From: Lumbricus terrestris
Lineage: Eukaryota > Annelida > Clitellata > Crassiclitellata > Lumbricidae
Assembly (NCBI GenBank): GCA_949752735.1
Contig: OX457043.1
Coordinates: 44,820,263-44,884,262, forward strand
Length of the DNA stretch: 64,000 nt
Direction of reading: 5' to 3'
Position numbers and translations under genes: made by a program
Shown here: piece after piece, positions 20,401-31,690 of the stretch
Numbering within the stretch: position 1 is the first letter of the stretch
Layout of the letters: each line of letters begins with the position of its first letter
The notes under the pieces: generated by a model
The model's input: only the letters and a program-made list of their open reading frames with translations
What the model was told of the DNA's origin: nothing
The model's database searches: none

Positions 20401-20923
20401 TACTCCAAAGTAATACAATCGAATTATGGCGTACCCACAGCAAAGTCAGATCATAAAAAAGCCATCGCGACATCCAATTGCCGTGACAACTAAAAGTCCT
20501 TTAAATCATCGGTGACATCTTGTATTGGAGTCGTATATCAGGGTCAAAATTTAAAATTTAAGTACAGTTTTAATTATGGAATCACATCAACACAAATGGA
20601 AAATTGGTGTATAACCCTTGTACGAAAGAGCTAGCTAACCAACAAATAGCGTTATGGTGATGTGGGCTTGTTTTGACTGGCACATATCTAAAATACCTGG
20701 TTTAATATTAAAACAAATATGGTCGTAGCAAACGGTGGGTAGCCTCACTAAAAGTGATATAACTTTTGTTCTGTTTGAAATATTTTTTGTAATTTGACCA
20801 TTGTACGTAAATATGAATTGTCTTTAAGACTCTAAAGTTTCAATTAAAAATTCGTATGTTTGGCCAAGATATGGGCTGAAAACCCTAGGGGATTACTTTT
20901 TATGACACACCCTGTAGTTGTGA

Positions 20924-21169
20924 GGTGCTGAACACAAATATGATAGTAAAATTTGTCGATTGGCTCTCGTTTAGGAGAGACAAAGATGGTTACGTACAAA
21001 TGTCTCAGTACGCATTGAATCGGCCTACACAATGTCATGTGGTCATGACCATTAATTTTCTCAACGCTGTATTTCAAACAACATATTGCAGCACAATAAT
21101 GTGTGGTAATGAATTAACCTGCCATGCAACCTCTCCCCAGTATGCAAGAAAATTTCCAAAGTAGTTAAA
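20924..21169. other. no gene recognised
   Basis: Short region between the mariner end and the decayed open frame that follows. AT-rich, no repeat termini found. Confidence 0.4.
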
Positions 21170-22290
21170 AGACGAGAAATTGGCCGGTGACTTTTGCTGT
21201 TCGAATGGTTTAGAGAGAACCAAGCAATCATGGAAATGACTACTAGGCTACTTCTTCATGGTTCCACCTACTTCTGCAGGCATGACAAGGAAAGGAAAGT
21301 GGCTAATAGCGTAGGTCTACCCAAATATACCATATGCAATCTGACCCGCTCCGCATGGTGAAGGACTGCGCCACACATTCTCACTCAAGGTGAACGGAAC
21401 AATCTTGTTCACGTCCTGGACCTATCCAAGGCCATGGCGGAGGTACATGGATCGAGATTTAAAATAATGGAATCTTCTACAGGAACATGCCAGAGTGACA
21501 TTTTTCACACTCGTCATGGGCAGTTTGAGGAAAATTTCACGAAGGAAGATGACCCTACAATGTAGATTGTCTGATGAATGCCCTCGGAATCAAACATGAC
21601 CCTCAAGACTACTCATGGACTCGAAAGGTTCTTTTGGCGAGTCCACAGCTTAGATAAGCTTATGCAAAATACTGCTGTTTTCTATGTGAATTGCAGTCGA
21701 GCAATGAATTTGCACTTAGTGAGGAGAAACTGGCCTGAGAGGAAATCTCTAGGCGTCGGAGAGAGGTAGGCTATGTGCAACGCGTAGCAATGGTTGAAAC
21801 CCAGACAATCTAGCTGTGCACCAAACTCGTGTGATGAAGAACGTCATAAAATTCATGTACGGGACCGGATCAGCTTTCATATAATTGGCTGCCAAATTTC
21901 CTGGCGAAGCAAAATTTAAGAAGGAAATTTTTGCTGGTCCTCAGATCAGTAAGATATTCAGAGATGAGATGTTCGACAACCTGCTACAGGGTGACGAGAA
22001 ACAAGCTTAGGAATCATTTCGTCTAGTGTTAACTAACTTCCCCTAGAATGTCAGGGCAGAGAACTACACGGATTTGGTTGCGGACATGTTGTCTATGACT
22101 CTATGTAGGGTATCAAAAATTTGGCTGCAATATGTCCTTAAAGAACCAGTTCTCCATTCCCACTTGAATTTTTGCCCCGACAACTGAGGCATGGATATAA
22201 TATAATGACTGTTGAGGACGGAGAACGATTTCAACAAGACATTGCAGTCATGAAAAAATGATATCAGGGAAACTTCCATGTTGGCCGACT
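21170..22290 (+). pseudogene. decayed coding element of unknown family (HGERFQQDI-type)
   Basis: Plus-strand frames, broken by stops, give SESNMTLKTTHGLERFFWRV, FAGPQISKIFRDEMFDNLL, ENYTDLVADMLSM, then LHSHLNFCPDN and a GERFQQDIAVMKK-like stretch followed by YQGN. I recall highly similar strings (H-S-H-L-x-F-F-P-x-N, H-G-E-R-F-H-Q-D-I, R-Y-Q-G) in many uncharacterised invertebrate proteins that appear in high copy and are probably transposon-encoded. No function is known to me. This copy has many stops and cannot be functional. Confidence 0.6.
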
Positions 22291-22299
22291 ATAGACTCA

Positions 22300-22500
22300 C
22301 TATGTGGCGCAAGGTGGTGTAGGGGCGGTATGTTAAGTGCCTTGTAGCTGGAAGGTTATGGGTTTGAATCCACCTTGAGCCGCCGCGTAGGGACCCTGAG
22401 CAGTCCTTCTCTCGCAATTACTCAAGCGCTTCATGAAACTCCGAATCAGTGTCCGTGCTATAGTCAAGAGTGCTTCGGGCTAGAGTCTTGCAGGGGTCGG
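22300..22500 (+). mobile_element. diverged tRNA-derived SINE, family 1
   Basis: GGCGCAAGGTGGTGTAGGGG, a B box variant GGTTTGAATCC, CCGCGTAGGGACC, and GTCCTTCTCTCGCAATTACT follow the order of the family 1 SINE on the plus strand. The 3' tail is rearranged. Confidence 0.7.
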
Positions 22501-23056
22501 TGTAGCAAGTGCTCTTACATGATACATAGGCCTACCTCCACGTTCACCAGACATAATCATGAGCAGTTATAAAAGAGACAGTGGGGTGTAGAAGCGAACA
22601 TTTACTGATACAAATGTCATATGTACGCATTGTTCTATTTATAGAAACTCTTGATGATTTCAGAGAAACTGGAGCCAATTCTTTTATTTCATTGTCATAT
22701 TTGTGTTCAGCACCCTAAAATCTGTAGGAAATTACAAATTTCATGTCAGAGGCAAAACTTTCATGAAAATTTGTTGTCCAGTGGAATCAGCATGATATTT
22801 GCATTAAGTGCTATGGCAGTGCCATATGGTTAGTTGAGGCATGCACCAGACCGGATCTGTACAGTCACAAATAGGCATAATGACCAGCTAAATTTGGGGG
22901 TCCCTTTCAAACTCTAAATGGCTTTACACTTACGCTCAGAATCAGCATGATATTTGCATTAGGTCTGCTATGGCAGTGCCATATGGTTAGTTGATGCATG
23001 AACCAGACTGGATCTATACAGTCAAAAATAGGCATAATGACCAGCTAAATTTGGGG
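22501..23056 (+). repeat. 155-bp direct repeat pair
   Basis: GAATCAGCATGATATTTGCA at 22784 recurs at 22939; the shared part runs through CAGTGCCATATGGTTAGTTG to GACCAGCTAAATTTGGGG, ending 23056. The repeats differ at scattered bases. No gene. Confidence 0.85.
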
Positions 23057-23059
23057 CAA

Positions 23060-23451
23060 TTTCAAGCTCGGGGCCCTCCGGCCGGGGATACGGGGGTGCT
23101 AGCGCCGGCACTGAGAGGCGCTCCAGACCTAACACCAAACCACAATCAAAGAGAATAGTTTTCAAACGCTTGCGGAAAAGGGGCAAAGAATGACAAAGAA
23201 GTACATTACGGAGACTAATTAGGTAACTTATTCCAGAAAGACGGAGCGACCATACCAAAGCTGTGCAGCACTGTGGAAGATGGAGCCATAGGGACAACCA
23301 GGTCACCATGCGTAGCAGAGCGAAGGAATCTATAGCCTGGAATGGATAGCACAGGTACACAGAGTTTCATAAGATAGGTCGGAGCTTGGCCTGCTAGGCA
23401 ATTACGCATGAACATTAGAATCTTAAGCTCAGTACGTTTTTGCATGGGCAA
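23060..23451 (-). pseudogene. LINE RT C-terminal fragment (CR1/L2-like)
   Basis: Minus-strand frames: MPMQKRTELKILMFMRNCLA, QAPTYLMKLC, YRFLRSATHGDLVVP and HSFGMVAPSFWNKLPN, followed by LIS-type sequence after a shift. The pattern (A-P-x-Y-L.. RSA.., F-x-x-x-A-P-x-x-W-N-x-L-P) is the C-terminus of CR1/Jockey-like polyproteins. The 3' end shares GGAGCGCCTCTCAGTGCCGG with other copies here. Confidence 0.75.
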
Positions 23452-23459
23452 CCATCAAA

Positions 23460-24506
23460 AATATAAATATATATAGCCTACATACAATATTATGCTCAAG
23501 TATCATCCTGTCTAATTAATAATTCATTAACTCTTTAGCTGTAGTATCGATTTAGTCACTGACGTACAGGAACTTTCCCAATGGCCGGCACTTATCTTTC
23601 TGTGTTATAATTCGTCGTAGGCAGAGTTTTATGTACATCTCCTTATGAGTGTTTCTATAAAAGACAATGATTATTAATATCAGGAGAGGAGAGAGAGTGA
23701 GTGAGTGAGATCTAGAAACGTGACGACAATAGTAGTTGTACGCATCGCGTCTGGTGCAATATCTGATTATCGTTTGTTTGGTATCTCACGTGAGCTAGTC
23801 TTTTGTAGTTATCATTGAAATATGAAAATGTAATCTTCATTCTTCATCATTCTACCACTCAGTTTTCCCATCGTTGTTTAGTTAGATATAAATCATTAGT
23901 GATAATCCAAACAGGGTTATAGAAGGTCTAGCCCTATAGGCTACTCTAGTCAGCAGTAGGTTAACTGTTATAGGCCATTGTTTCTTAAAGTGTAAACTGC
24001 AGACTTTGAAGAAGTTTAAAGTTACTGATAGCCTATTTCTCGGGAGAGTAATTGTCTTAGTTAGTCTTAATTAAGTTCTGTTCTGCGAACGTTGTTCGAA
24101 CATAGCGATGCAAGTGTCATCACAGTTAAATCTAATTATGAGCATTGACTTCAGTGTAGAAATTTCATCATCTGCTCTAGCCATCAGTGCACTGAGTGTT
24201 GTTTAGGCCTACTCTAACGATCCCACTCTCAATCGGCGCACCGTATGTAGGCTAATCAATAGGCCTAGACTGCAGAGAAAAATTTAAGGTCTCTGGAGCG
24301 CACATGTTGCAAGAGCGGCCGGCGGAAAGAAGTTTTGGAAGGAATGTGCCCTTCACCATCCGAAATTTATTCGAATTTCCATATTACAATGGCAGAATTT
24401 TAAGTTGTCGAAAGATATCGGTAAAATGACATTGTCAGTGCTGACTTGGGTTGAAGAACTCCATTTCGACCCTGGCTAGACCTGCGGAAAATCCCGATAT
24501 CGATGT
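23460..24506. other. intergenic; one diverged 86-bp-type unit
   Basis: AATTTCCATATTACAATGGC near 24372 matches the 86-bp unit of the 2738-3585 element. Otherwise AT-rich, without genes. Confidence 0.45.
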
Positions 24507-25660
24507 ACAGGGTGGCTCCAAAAAATGTACCACCGGATAAAATGCGATAACTTCGCAACCGACTGACATTTTTCTGTGAAAAATTTCCAGGGGAATGAAT
24601 TTCCAACAATCCCTGAAAGTTTGACTTGCAAAATGTTCATGTTTGCAAAAGTTACAGTTGTTTAAACTTTAAATTCCGTTTGTTCAAATATCCGGAGAAT
24701 CATGATCCAATACATGTGATTTCATTAAGATTTTTTGCAAATTACAACACACAACTTGATGATGATGTCATACGACCTCACTATGAGCTGTAAAGAAGCT
24801 GCTTATGAAGCAAACTGTTAGCATTTGGTGATATTTTATAGATTACGGTCTCAATTCGTGAATCCATTACTGAACGTCAAGGGCAAAGTTTCTGCGGAAG
24901 ATAAAATGGGAAATCGGACGTTGCGTGAACAGAGACTGGGACATCGCGTAATCATACCAAAATACCCAGTGAAAAGTGGAGCCTGAGTACATTGAAGGCT
25001 ATTTGCAAACGTATTTATGTAACGAAGATCAGATGTCGGAAGAGAGGCAGGAAGTGGTCGTTTGGTCTGACGGAAAAAGCGCGATTTTCACGAAATTCGC
25101 TTTGGTATTTGAAAGGGTGAAGTTTGCAAAGCACATCATGGTTTTGGCATCAGATATGCTGGCGTGTGTTACGGATGCAAGAAAAGACTGCATTTAATCC
25201 TATTCAGTAGGTTAGATGTCAAACTCATCTTTGAACTCTCTTACCCAGACTCATTGAAGACCAGGTGTGCTCTAACACCTGGTTTTATTTTCCAGCAGGA
25301 CGGTGCGCCCGCTTGCTCGCACGGCAAGGTTGATTATGATGGCGCTACCTTATTGCCATCAACTGAAGTAAATGCATTAGCAAAGATGACTAACAAACTC
25401 GCCAGACCTTAGCCCTCTTGCTTATCACGTCTGGTAAGCTATGCTGGAGCGCTGCAAGACATTTCATCCCAAGTTGGAGAACATTGGCCAGCTGAAGCAA
25501 GTGTTGCTACCAATGTGCACATGGGGTCGGTTGCCGCAGGACCCGACCAGCAAGGCCATACTGAGCTTCACAGAGAGAATTTGAGCTTGTGTTAAGGCAG
25601 GGAGTGGACACTCTCATTATACCTTACAATAAACTGCAAAACGGAATTCTGAGGTCGTAG
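24507..25660 (+). pseudogene. mariner-like element with degenerate transposase
   Basis: Starts TACAGGGTGGCTCCAAAAAA at 24509, a mariner-type terminus. Plus-strand frames give EVVVWSDGKSAIF (first catalytic D region, W-S-D), GFIFQQDGAPAC (second, Q-Q-D-G-A-P), then a degraded stretch equivalent to S-P-D and W-x-x-L-P-Q. The DD(34)D order is that of Tc1/mariner enzymes. Frameshifts and stops show it is dead. The right end is missing; RTE-like sequence begins at about 25680. Confidence 0.75.
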
Positions 25661-25676
25661 TGAAAAGTGATATCAT

Positions 25677-26395
25677 TTGACATGGAAATCTACAAGTCAC
25701 GTTCATTTTACGCGGAAATTTGAAAACACGAAAGTTTCAACAGCTGTAACTGCCTTAAAACAAGTGGAAACCTTCAAGTACCTGGGGTCGATGTTGAACG
25801 CTAATGGAGGATGTGAAGTGTATGTTGGAAGCAGGATAAAAGCAGCCTGGCAGAAGTGGAGAGATTTGACGGGGGTGCTGTGTGACCAAAAGATCTCGGT
25901 CCAGCTCAGGGGTAAGGTGTATAAGACAATGATAAGACCGGTGCTGAGTTATGGAGCAGAGGCTTGTTCGTTGAAGAGGTGGGAGGAGGAGAGGTTGGAG
26001 AGGACAGAGATGAAAATTCTGCGGTGGATACTGGGGGTGTCACTGCGGGACAGAAAAAGAAATGAAGACATCCGGAAGACGTTGGGAGTGACATGTATTA
26101 CAAACAAGGTACGGGAGGCCAGACTAAGATGGTATGGTCACCTGGAGAGAGCGTTGCAAGATGACAGCATCAAGAGAGTAATGAAGGAGGAGGTGGACGG
26201 GCGACGAAGCCGAGGACGACAGAAGAAGAGATGGATGGATGCGATCAAACAGGACTTCGAACTACTCAACCTCAAAAGGGAAGATACAGCACACAGAGTT
26301 CTGTGGAGAAAGTCAGAAAACTTATCCGAGTGGCTGACCCCTCCCCTGCGAGGGATTAATTCCAGCCGGAAGGAAAAGAAGATGAAAACTGTCTC
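25677..26395 (+). pseudogene. RTE-like LINE reverse transcriptase C-terminus
   Basis: A long open frame (to 26429) contains FKYLGSMLNANGGCEVYVGS, RIKAAWQKWRDLTGVLCD, KVYKTMIRPVLSYGAEAC, MKILRWILGVSLRDR, REARLRWYGHLERA and RGRQKKRWMDAI. This is the thumb and C-terminal part of RTE-type and related LINE polyproteins. The conserved 3' end is GAGTGGCTGACCCCTCCCC, then GGGATTAATTCCAGCC. It is 5'-truncated, as LINE insertions usually are, and otherwise uninterrupted. An end of the same family is split at 2704-3632. Confidence 0.9.
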
Positions 26396-26799
26396 GTTAC
26401 GCCGAGATAATTCTTTAAAATATCTATAGCAACTATAAACTCACTAGCCTACTAAAGATGTAGGCCTAGTATAAGCTTAATAGTCCATATAAATTGAAAA
26501 ATTATCTTTCGTTGTGACTTCTTTTTGGGTCATTTACCTAAACTGACGTAATACAAGATCCAACTTTCCTTTTTGTCAAAAGCCGGAACAATTCTGCTAT
26601 TTTGTCTAAGTCGTCGAGACACCGGAGCCCACCACAACAAACCGGGACATGTCCCGGAAAACCGGGACGTATGGTCACCCTAATATAGCCTACGCTGAGA
26701 AATTCTGGCTTTGCTTCTTTAAACCATTCATAGTTTTATGTACTATTTGTTTCAAAATTATAGTAATATTCCTAAACATGGACGTAGGCGACTGGCATA
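26396..26799. other. intergenic; TAGGGTGACC-type hAT debris at 26590-26695
   Basis: CCGGGACATGTCCCGGAAAA and GTATGGTCACCCTA match the mirror of fragments at 11625-11715 and near 15505. No gene. Confidence 0.45.
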
Positions 26800-27572
26800 C
26801 AGGGTGCGCCAAAAAAAGACCCCCCTAGGTTTTTAGCCCATATCTTGACCAAAACTAGGATTTTCGACATGAAATTTCACAGTCTTAAAGACAATTCATA
26901 TCTAAATTTGATGGCCAGATTTCATCAAAATATTTCAAACAAACCAAAAGTTATGCCACTTTTAGGAAGGCCACCCACCGTTTTTTGACGATTCAAAAAC
27001 GTAACACAACAAAAAGTAGGTTTTTGCCAATATCTTGGCCAAAAGTAAGAATTTTGAAATGAAATTTTACAGGTTTATAAACAATTCATATTTACATATG
27101 ATGGCCAGATTTCATAAAAATATTTCAAACAAATCAAAAGTTATATCACTTTCAGTGAGGCCACCCACAGTTTTTTTTAACTTTTTAGAATCATCAAAAA
27201 ACGTAAGGTGGCCTCACTAAAAGTGATATAACTTTTGTTCTGTTCGAAATATTTTTATGAAATCTGGCCATCATATGTAGATATGAATTGCCTATAAACC
27301 TGTAAAATTTCATTTCGAAATTCTTACTTTTGGCCAGGATATTGGCAAAAACCTACTTTTTGTTGCGTTACGTATTTGAATCGTCAAAAAACGGTGGGTG
27401 GCCTCCATAATAGTGGCATAACTTTTGCTCTGTTTGAAATATTTTGATGAAATTTGGCCATCATATGTAAATATGAATTGTCTTTAAGACTGTAAAATTT
27501 CATTTCGAAATTCTTACTTTTGGCCAAGATATTGGCAAAAAATCTAGGGGGGTCTTTTTTTGGCGCACCCTG
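26800..27572. mobile_element. fold-back mariner MITE made of four ~190-bp units
   Basis: Begins CAGGGTGCGCCAAAAAAAGA and ends TTTTTTTGGCGCACCCTG; TA on both sides (26798-26799, 27573-27574) is the Tc1/mariner target duplication. The left half contains two direct units (AGGTTTTTAGCCC.. and AGGTTTTTGCCAA..), the right half two inverted ones, so almost the whole element is palindromic. Related to the arms of the mariner at 18316-20923. No coding capacity. Confidence 0.9.
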
Positions 27573-27574
27573 TA

Positions 27575-28335
27575 TGTTGATCGTTGTGCCGTGGCAAAAG
27601 CATTTTCCCGTGTTACCTGTTTTGATTCTGTCCGGGACTTGGGTGTTGCACTTACACCGGATGAAGAACTTAGTTTCTCAAAACATGTCAATCAGCTGAC
27701 TCGTGGCTGTTATTACCAAATTCGTCAGCTACAGGTCATCTCTCGCTCCATATCAGAGGATTCTGCTGCTACTCTTGTTCATGCTTTTGTCACCAGCCGC
27801 TCGGACTACTGTTGGTCTATTCTTGTTGGTTTGCCTCAATTATTGATATCCCGACTTGACCGTGTTCTTCGGTCTGCAGCCCGGCTAATTGGAGAATCGC
27901 TAAATATGCCTCTGTTTCATCATACATGCGTGATAATCTACACTGGCTCCCTATATCACAGCGCATCGAGTACAGAATTGCTTCACTAGTTTGGCGTTGT
28001 CTCCTTGGCTGTGCTCCGACTTATCTTTTTGAGCGCTGCTGTCCAGTATCTGTTGTCCTGGCTCGCAGAGCCCTTCGCTCTGCCTCTAGCGGAAAGCTTT
28101 TGGTCCCACGTGTTGAAACCTCAACCTGTCAGCGTCGTGCTTTCTCAGTTGTAGGTCCATCTGTCTAAAATAGTCTCCCGTTGCAGGTGCCCTTGCTACC
28201 AAGGGTTGACTCATCAGTCTTCTACAAGCTCCTTAAAACATTTTTGTTTCACCGTGGCTGGACTGGGAGCGCTTCTGAGTGGATTTCTTAAAGAAGCGCT
28301 ATATAAATTCTTGAAATGAATGAATGAATGAATAA
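27575..28335 (+). pseudogene. LINE RT C-terminus and 3' end (CR1/L2-like) with (TGAA)n tail
   Basis: Frames 27591-27905 and 27926-28168 read VRDLGVALTPDEELSFSKHV, SRSDYCWSILVGLP, LDRVLRSAARLIGES, then NLHWLPISQRIEYRIASLVW, APTYLFERCCPVS and AFSVVGPSV. This is the end of a CR1/L2-type polyprotein with one frameshift. The 3' end has GGCTGGACTGGGAGCGCTTC, AGAAGCGCTATATAAATTC and TGAATGAATGAATGAA. The same tail terminates the SINE at 55873-56075. Confidence 0.9.
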
Positions 28336-28520
28336 CATTAATACGTTGCATGCACTATGTAGTATGTTAATCTATTATGTTGCGAAAGAAATAAATGGCG
28401 ATGCTGTTATAATTATCTTGCAATGTTAAAAATCATTGGTAATCATAAAAAGATGAACACAAAGTCCATAAACTCAAAGAAAATTTATATTTCTGGATTT
28501 TTTCGCGTACCTCTTATCAG

Positions 28521-29644
28521 GGTGGCCCGACAAAATGTCGCACGACAAAATGTCGCGGACAAAATGTCGTGGAGACAATATGTCGCAGGACAAAATGTCG
28601 CCGACAAAATGTCGCCGACAAAATGTCGCCGACAAAATGTCGCCGACGTAATGTCGCGAGTGCCTCAACCCAAATTCTCCCTAAGTCGAATAAATGGCTT
28701 CGATTTATCCGAAGTTTGAAGTATACTGTATACCGATTGTGTCGTGGACTACCTTGAAGATAGTTTCATTGGTCGACAGCGAAGGGTCGGCGAGGACAAC
28801 CAAGGTTTGCTATTGCACTTTGGAGTCAATACACGCGTGTGCTGGATAACTTGCCACGAAGCAACAAGGCCGTCGAAGGATGGCACAACGCCTTCAACAA
28901 CGTTGTGGGCTTTGCACATCCAACAGTGAACAAACTGGCTCGCAAACTTCAACAAGAGCAAAATTCGATGGCTCTCTTGCGTCGCCAACAGGACCTTGGG
29001 GTTCAACCCGCAAAGAAGAAGAAGGCGTACGTTAGAGTGAAAACGAAGGACTTCGCACTATCGTCACCGATTACGGAAACAGAGAACCCATTCAATACTT
29101 GGGAGACATTGCAAGAATCCTGAATATCAATGTTGTATGAACAGTTACTGGTATAATGCTTTATTAGCATTATTCATGGACATTATTTATGGACATTAAC
29201 AGATTCAGTATTAGATTAATTCTAGCTGTAGTTTAACATCATGTAGGCCTATTTATAGTGTGTTAGCACACTATGTAGCTTTGTATTTCTATTTTTTCCA
29301 TTCATCACGTATACGTCGACACATTTAGTATTAACATCAATGTAGCTGTCTTAGTAACTTCATGTAATGAGAGTTAGTTTTCACAATTTAATTTTTTTAA
29401 ATTTTTGGCGAACATTATTCACGGATTTTTTTGGTTTAATGTGTGCCTGTTGACACTACTAATAACTAGTGCATTCGATTGATTTATTAAATGGTCGATT
29501 TGTGCAAGAAAAATGTGTTTTACTAATTTACGATTGCGCCTTTTTGTCGGCGACATTTTGTCTTGCGACATTTTGTCTCTGCGACATTTTGTCCGCGACA
29601 TTTTGTCGGCGACATTTTGTCGTGCGACATTTTGTCATGGAACC
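28521..29644. mobile_element. MULE transposon whose TIRs are GACAAAATGTC arrays
   Basis: Left TIR 28521-28652 has nine GACAAAATGTC-type units; right TIR 29545-29640 has six in inverse orientation (GACATTTTGTC). Outermost GGTGGCC and GGAACC pair as GGTKCC-like ends. The 8-bp sequence CTTATCAG flanks both sides (28513-28520, 29645-29652). A Mutator-like transposase remnant lies inside. Each unit is itself a near-palindrome. Confidence 0.9.
28746..29123 (+). pseudogene. MULE transposase C-terminal remnant
   Basis: Reads YLEDSFIGRQRR, shifts frame, then LDNLPRSNKAVEGWHNAFNN, FAHPTVNKLARKLQQEQ to a stop at 29121-29123. R-[ST]-N-x-x-V-E-G-W-H is the C-terminal signature of animal MULE transposases. 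The catalytic D-D-E part upstream is absent, so the element was an internally deleted derivative. Confidence 0.8.
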
Positions 29645-29679
29645 CTTATCAGCGCCTGGTGTACCACTAGAGGTATGCC

Positions 29680-30322
29680 CAGGGCTGTAATCAAGGGTAT
29701 ACGCGGGTATAGAGCGTATACTTACCTACGGGGAAAAGCGGCATGGTATACTTACCTCCCGAAAAGTAGGGTATAGGCCTACGCGTGAAAAAAAGCAAGG
29801 TACACAGTACAGTCGATGCTAGTAAATCAGGCGAACGCGGCTGTTTAAGATGGGTCTTTTGGCCGGATGAGACGAAAAAGACTGCGAAACGGACGACTTT
29901 TCCCGAGATTTTGACTGGATGACTAAAAAAAGGTCGTCAGACTTTTCAGACGGCGAAATGGACGACTTTTTCCGAGATTTTGGCCGGATGACTAATTAAA
30001 AACAAGGTCGTCAGATTTTTCAGACGGCGAAACGAACGACTTTCCCGAGATTTTGACCGGATGACTAAAAAAAGGAAAGAAAAAAGGTCGTTAGATTTTT
30101 CAAACGGCGAAATGGACGACTTTTCCCGAGATTTTGGCCGGATGACTATTAAAAAAAAGGTCGTCAGATTTTTCAGACGGCGAAATGGACGACAGACGAC
30201 TTTTCCCGAGATTTTGGCCGGACGACTAAAAAAGGTCGTCAGATTTTTCAGACGGCAAAATGGGCGAAATTTTCCGGAGACCAGCGTGTATACTCACCTC
30301 AAAATTTACCAGTACAGCCCTG
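29680..30322. mobile_element. 643-bp hAT-like MITE with GGTCGTCAGA array
   Basis: Ends CAGGGCTGTAATCAAGG and CCAGTACAGCCCTG are inverted repeats; the perfect 8-bp duplication GGTATGCC flanks it (29672-29679, 30323-30330). It lies 27 bp from the MULE end. No coding capacity. Confidence 0.9.
29890..30262 (+). repeat. 73-80 bp tandem array inside the hAT-like MITE
   Basis: AGGTCGTCAG-type starts at 29931, 30005, 30085, 30158 and 30233. Each unit also has TTTTTCAGACGGCGAAATGG and GAGATTTTGGCCGGATGAC. The same module occurs, once or twice, in several other MITEs of the window. Confidence 0.85.
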
Positions 30323-31004
30323 GGTATGCCTACGCGTACCACAGTATGAGAAACCCTGCAGTGGCCTACAGTCCAACGCTATGGCGGCCGTTTTCCCTTA
30401 AGCGTCAAATACAAACGGCATTGGTTAAAAAGTTTGCATCGCGTAGACCTGTTAGAAGTAAACTCACTCGTAAACACGCAAACCACATGCTTTGATCTTT
30501 AGCAGTTAGTAAACTGCATGTGTCTTCTTGAACAGGCTCCTCGTACGGATTAAGACGCAGACAACTGATGGAATTAAAAAAACTACTATCACTCACTCTA
30601 GCGTAAGAAACTTGACAGCTTGCTGAAACTGTCCAGCTAAATCAATGCACCGAGTCACGCGATCACACTGGAGCGAATGGCACAAATTGCACAGTGGCTT
30701 TTGGCTTATTGTCAGAGCAATCGAAAAATCACGGAACCGTGATATTTTCCGTTGGGAATTTCCAGCAACCGCCTACAGCGTTGTAGGTATAAATAATGTC
30801 CCGCGCGCTATCTTCAGGGCTGTGTTGCAGTGTGTGTAGGTCGGCCTACAACCTGCCAACGCGAATCATAATATTATAATAAACCGATTCTTGTTGGGAT
30901 AGCCTAATCTCATCATAAAAGCTACAGCCCTGACAGAGCGAGGTCGCGGGAAGCAGCCGCGTTGCCAGTGAGCCAGTGTAATGTAATGTAAATTATGTAA
31001 TGAA

Positions 31005-31160
31005 ATTTCTTCGAGAATTTCTCTGCGCCCACAAAAGCCACGTCAGGGAGACCAGCTTATTCACCGGCGCTATATCAAATCAAATCCGCAATAGCCAGAG
31101 CTGCCGTTTTCGTTCCGGCGCCAGGTCAAAATCCGGGGAGGTCAAGCCGAGGAGTCAGCG
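31005..31160 (+). repeat. dispersed repeat (CACGTCAGGGAGACC.. family)
   Basis: CACAAAAGCCACGTCAGG, GCTTATTCACCGGCGC, and CAAAATCCGGGGAGGTCAAG recur in diverged form at 38390-38530 and 39320-39430, and inverted near 4025-4085. Type unknown. Confidence 0.65.
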
Positions 31161-31602
31161 TGGTGCTACGCTACGGTGGTTGTCGGTGAGGGTGGTAGTT
31201 GGGTGATGGAACCTGATTGGAATCTGGATAGTATATGGCCGGATTTAGGAATGGGCCAACAATGCAGCTGAAAGCTAAAGCTTATAGTAGACTTACCACA
31301 CAATAGGCCTACGCAGGGGCCAAAAAATTGCATTAAGTATTGGTTCTCGGGAGTAGTAATCGAAGTCTACGATAGGTAGCAAGCCCCCCAAACGATAAAC
31401 ATGTTATTAACAAACGCATAATAAGCACCTTGTTGCTACATAATTTAAGGCATAATAATTATAATAGGCCTACATTTTATGGTGAGACCTTATGGTGTAA
31501 TTTTTAGGGCCTTCAGGTTTTGTGCACCAAGTCGAGATCCAAGGCTGTTCTCAGTGAAATAATCGATAGTCAAACGATCTGAGAGTCGATCACAACATTT
31601 AA

Positions 31603-31690
31603 TTTGAGCGACTTATAAAGGAAGGTGCTTTTAGGCTAGGCATCAATCGCAAGGCTGATGGGGTGGGAGGGGTTTCAGATGGTGGCACCC
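31603..31690 (-). mobile_element. CR1/L2-like 3' fragment, inverted relative to 32335
   Basis: The reverse complement, GCCTTGCGATTGATGCCTAG then TTATAAGTCGCTCAA, matches 32375-32430 in opposite orientation. Confidence 0.7.

Larger units (their letters stand above)
18316..20923 (-). mobile_element. mariner-like element with decayed transposase, broken by insertions
   Basis: The right end, CACACCCTGTA at 20915-20923, plus the segment GTGATATAACTTTTGTTCTG at 20757, match the arms of the fold-back element at 26800-27572. The left arm (CCAATATCTTGG.. at 18330) is interrupted by an 892-bp element (18424-19315) and resumes with GGCCAAATTTCATCAAAATA. Between lie transposase remnants on the minus strand. 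The left terminus is not clear. The 19940-20400 interval also holds a dispersed repeat shared with 30340 and 55200. Confidence 0.65.

Noticed and set aside
28521..28652. Short regular repeats resembling a CRISPR array
   Set aside because: Units are ~14 bp without unique spacers, inverted at the other end of a MULE, in a eukaryotic genome.
30061..30495. 144-codon basic open frame
   Set aside because: Lies across the GGTCGTCAGA tandem array of a MITE; repetitive translation without domain.
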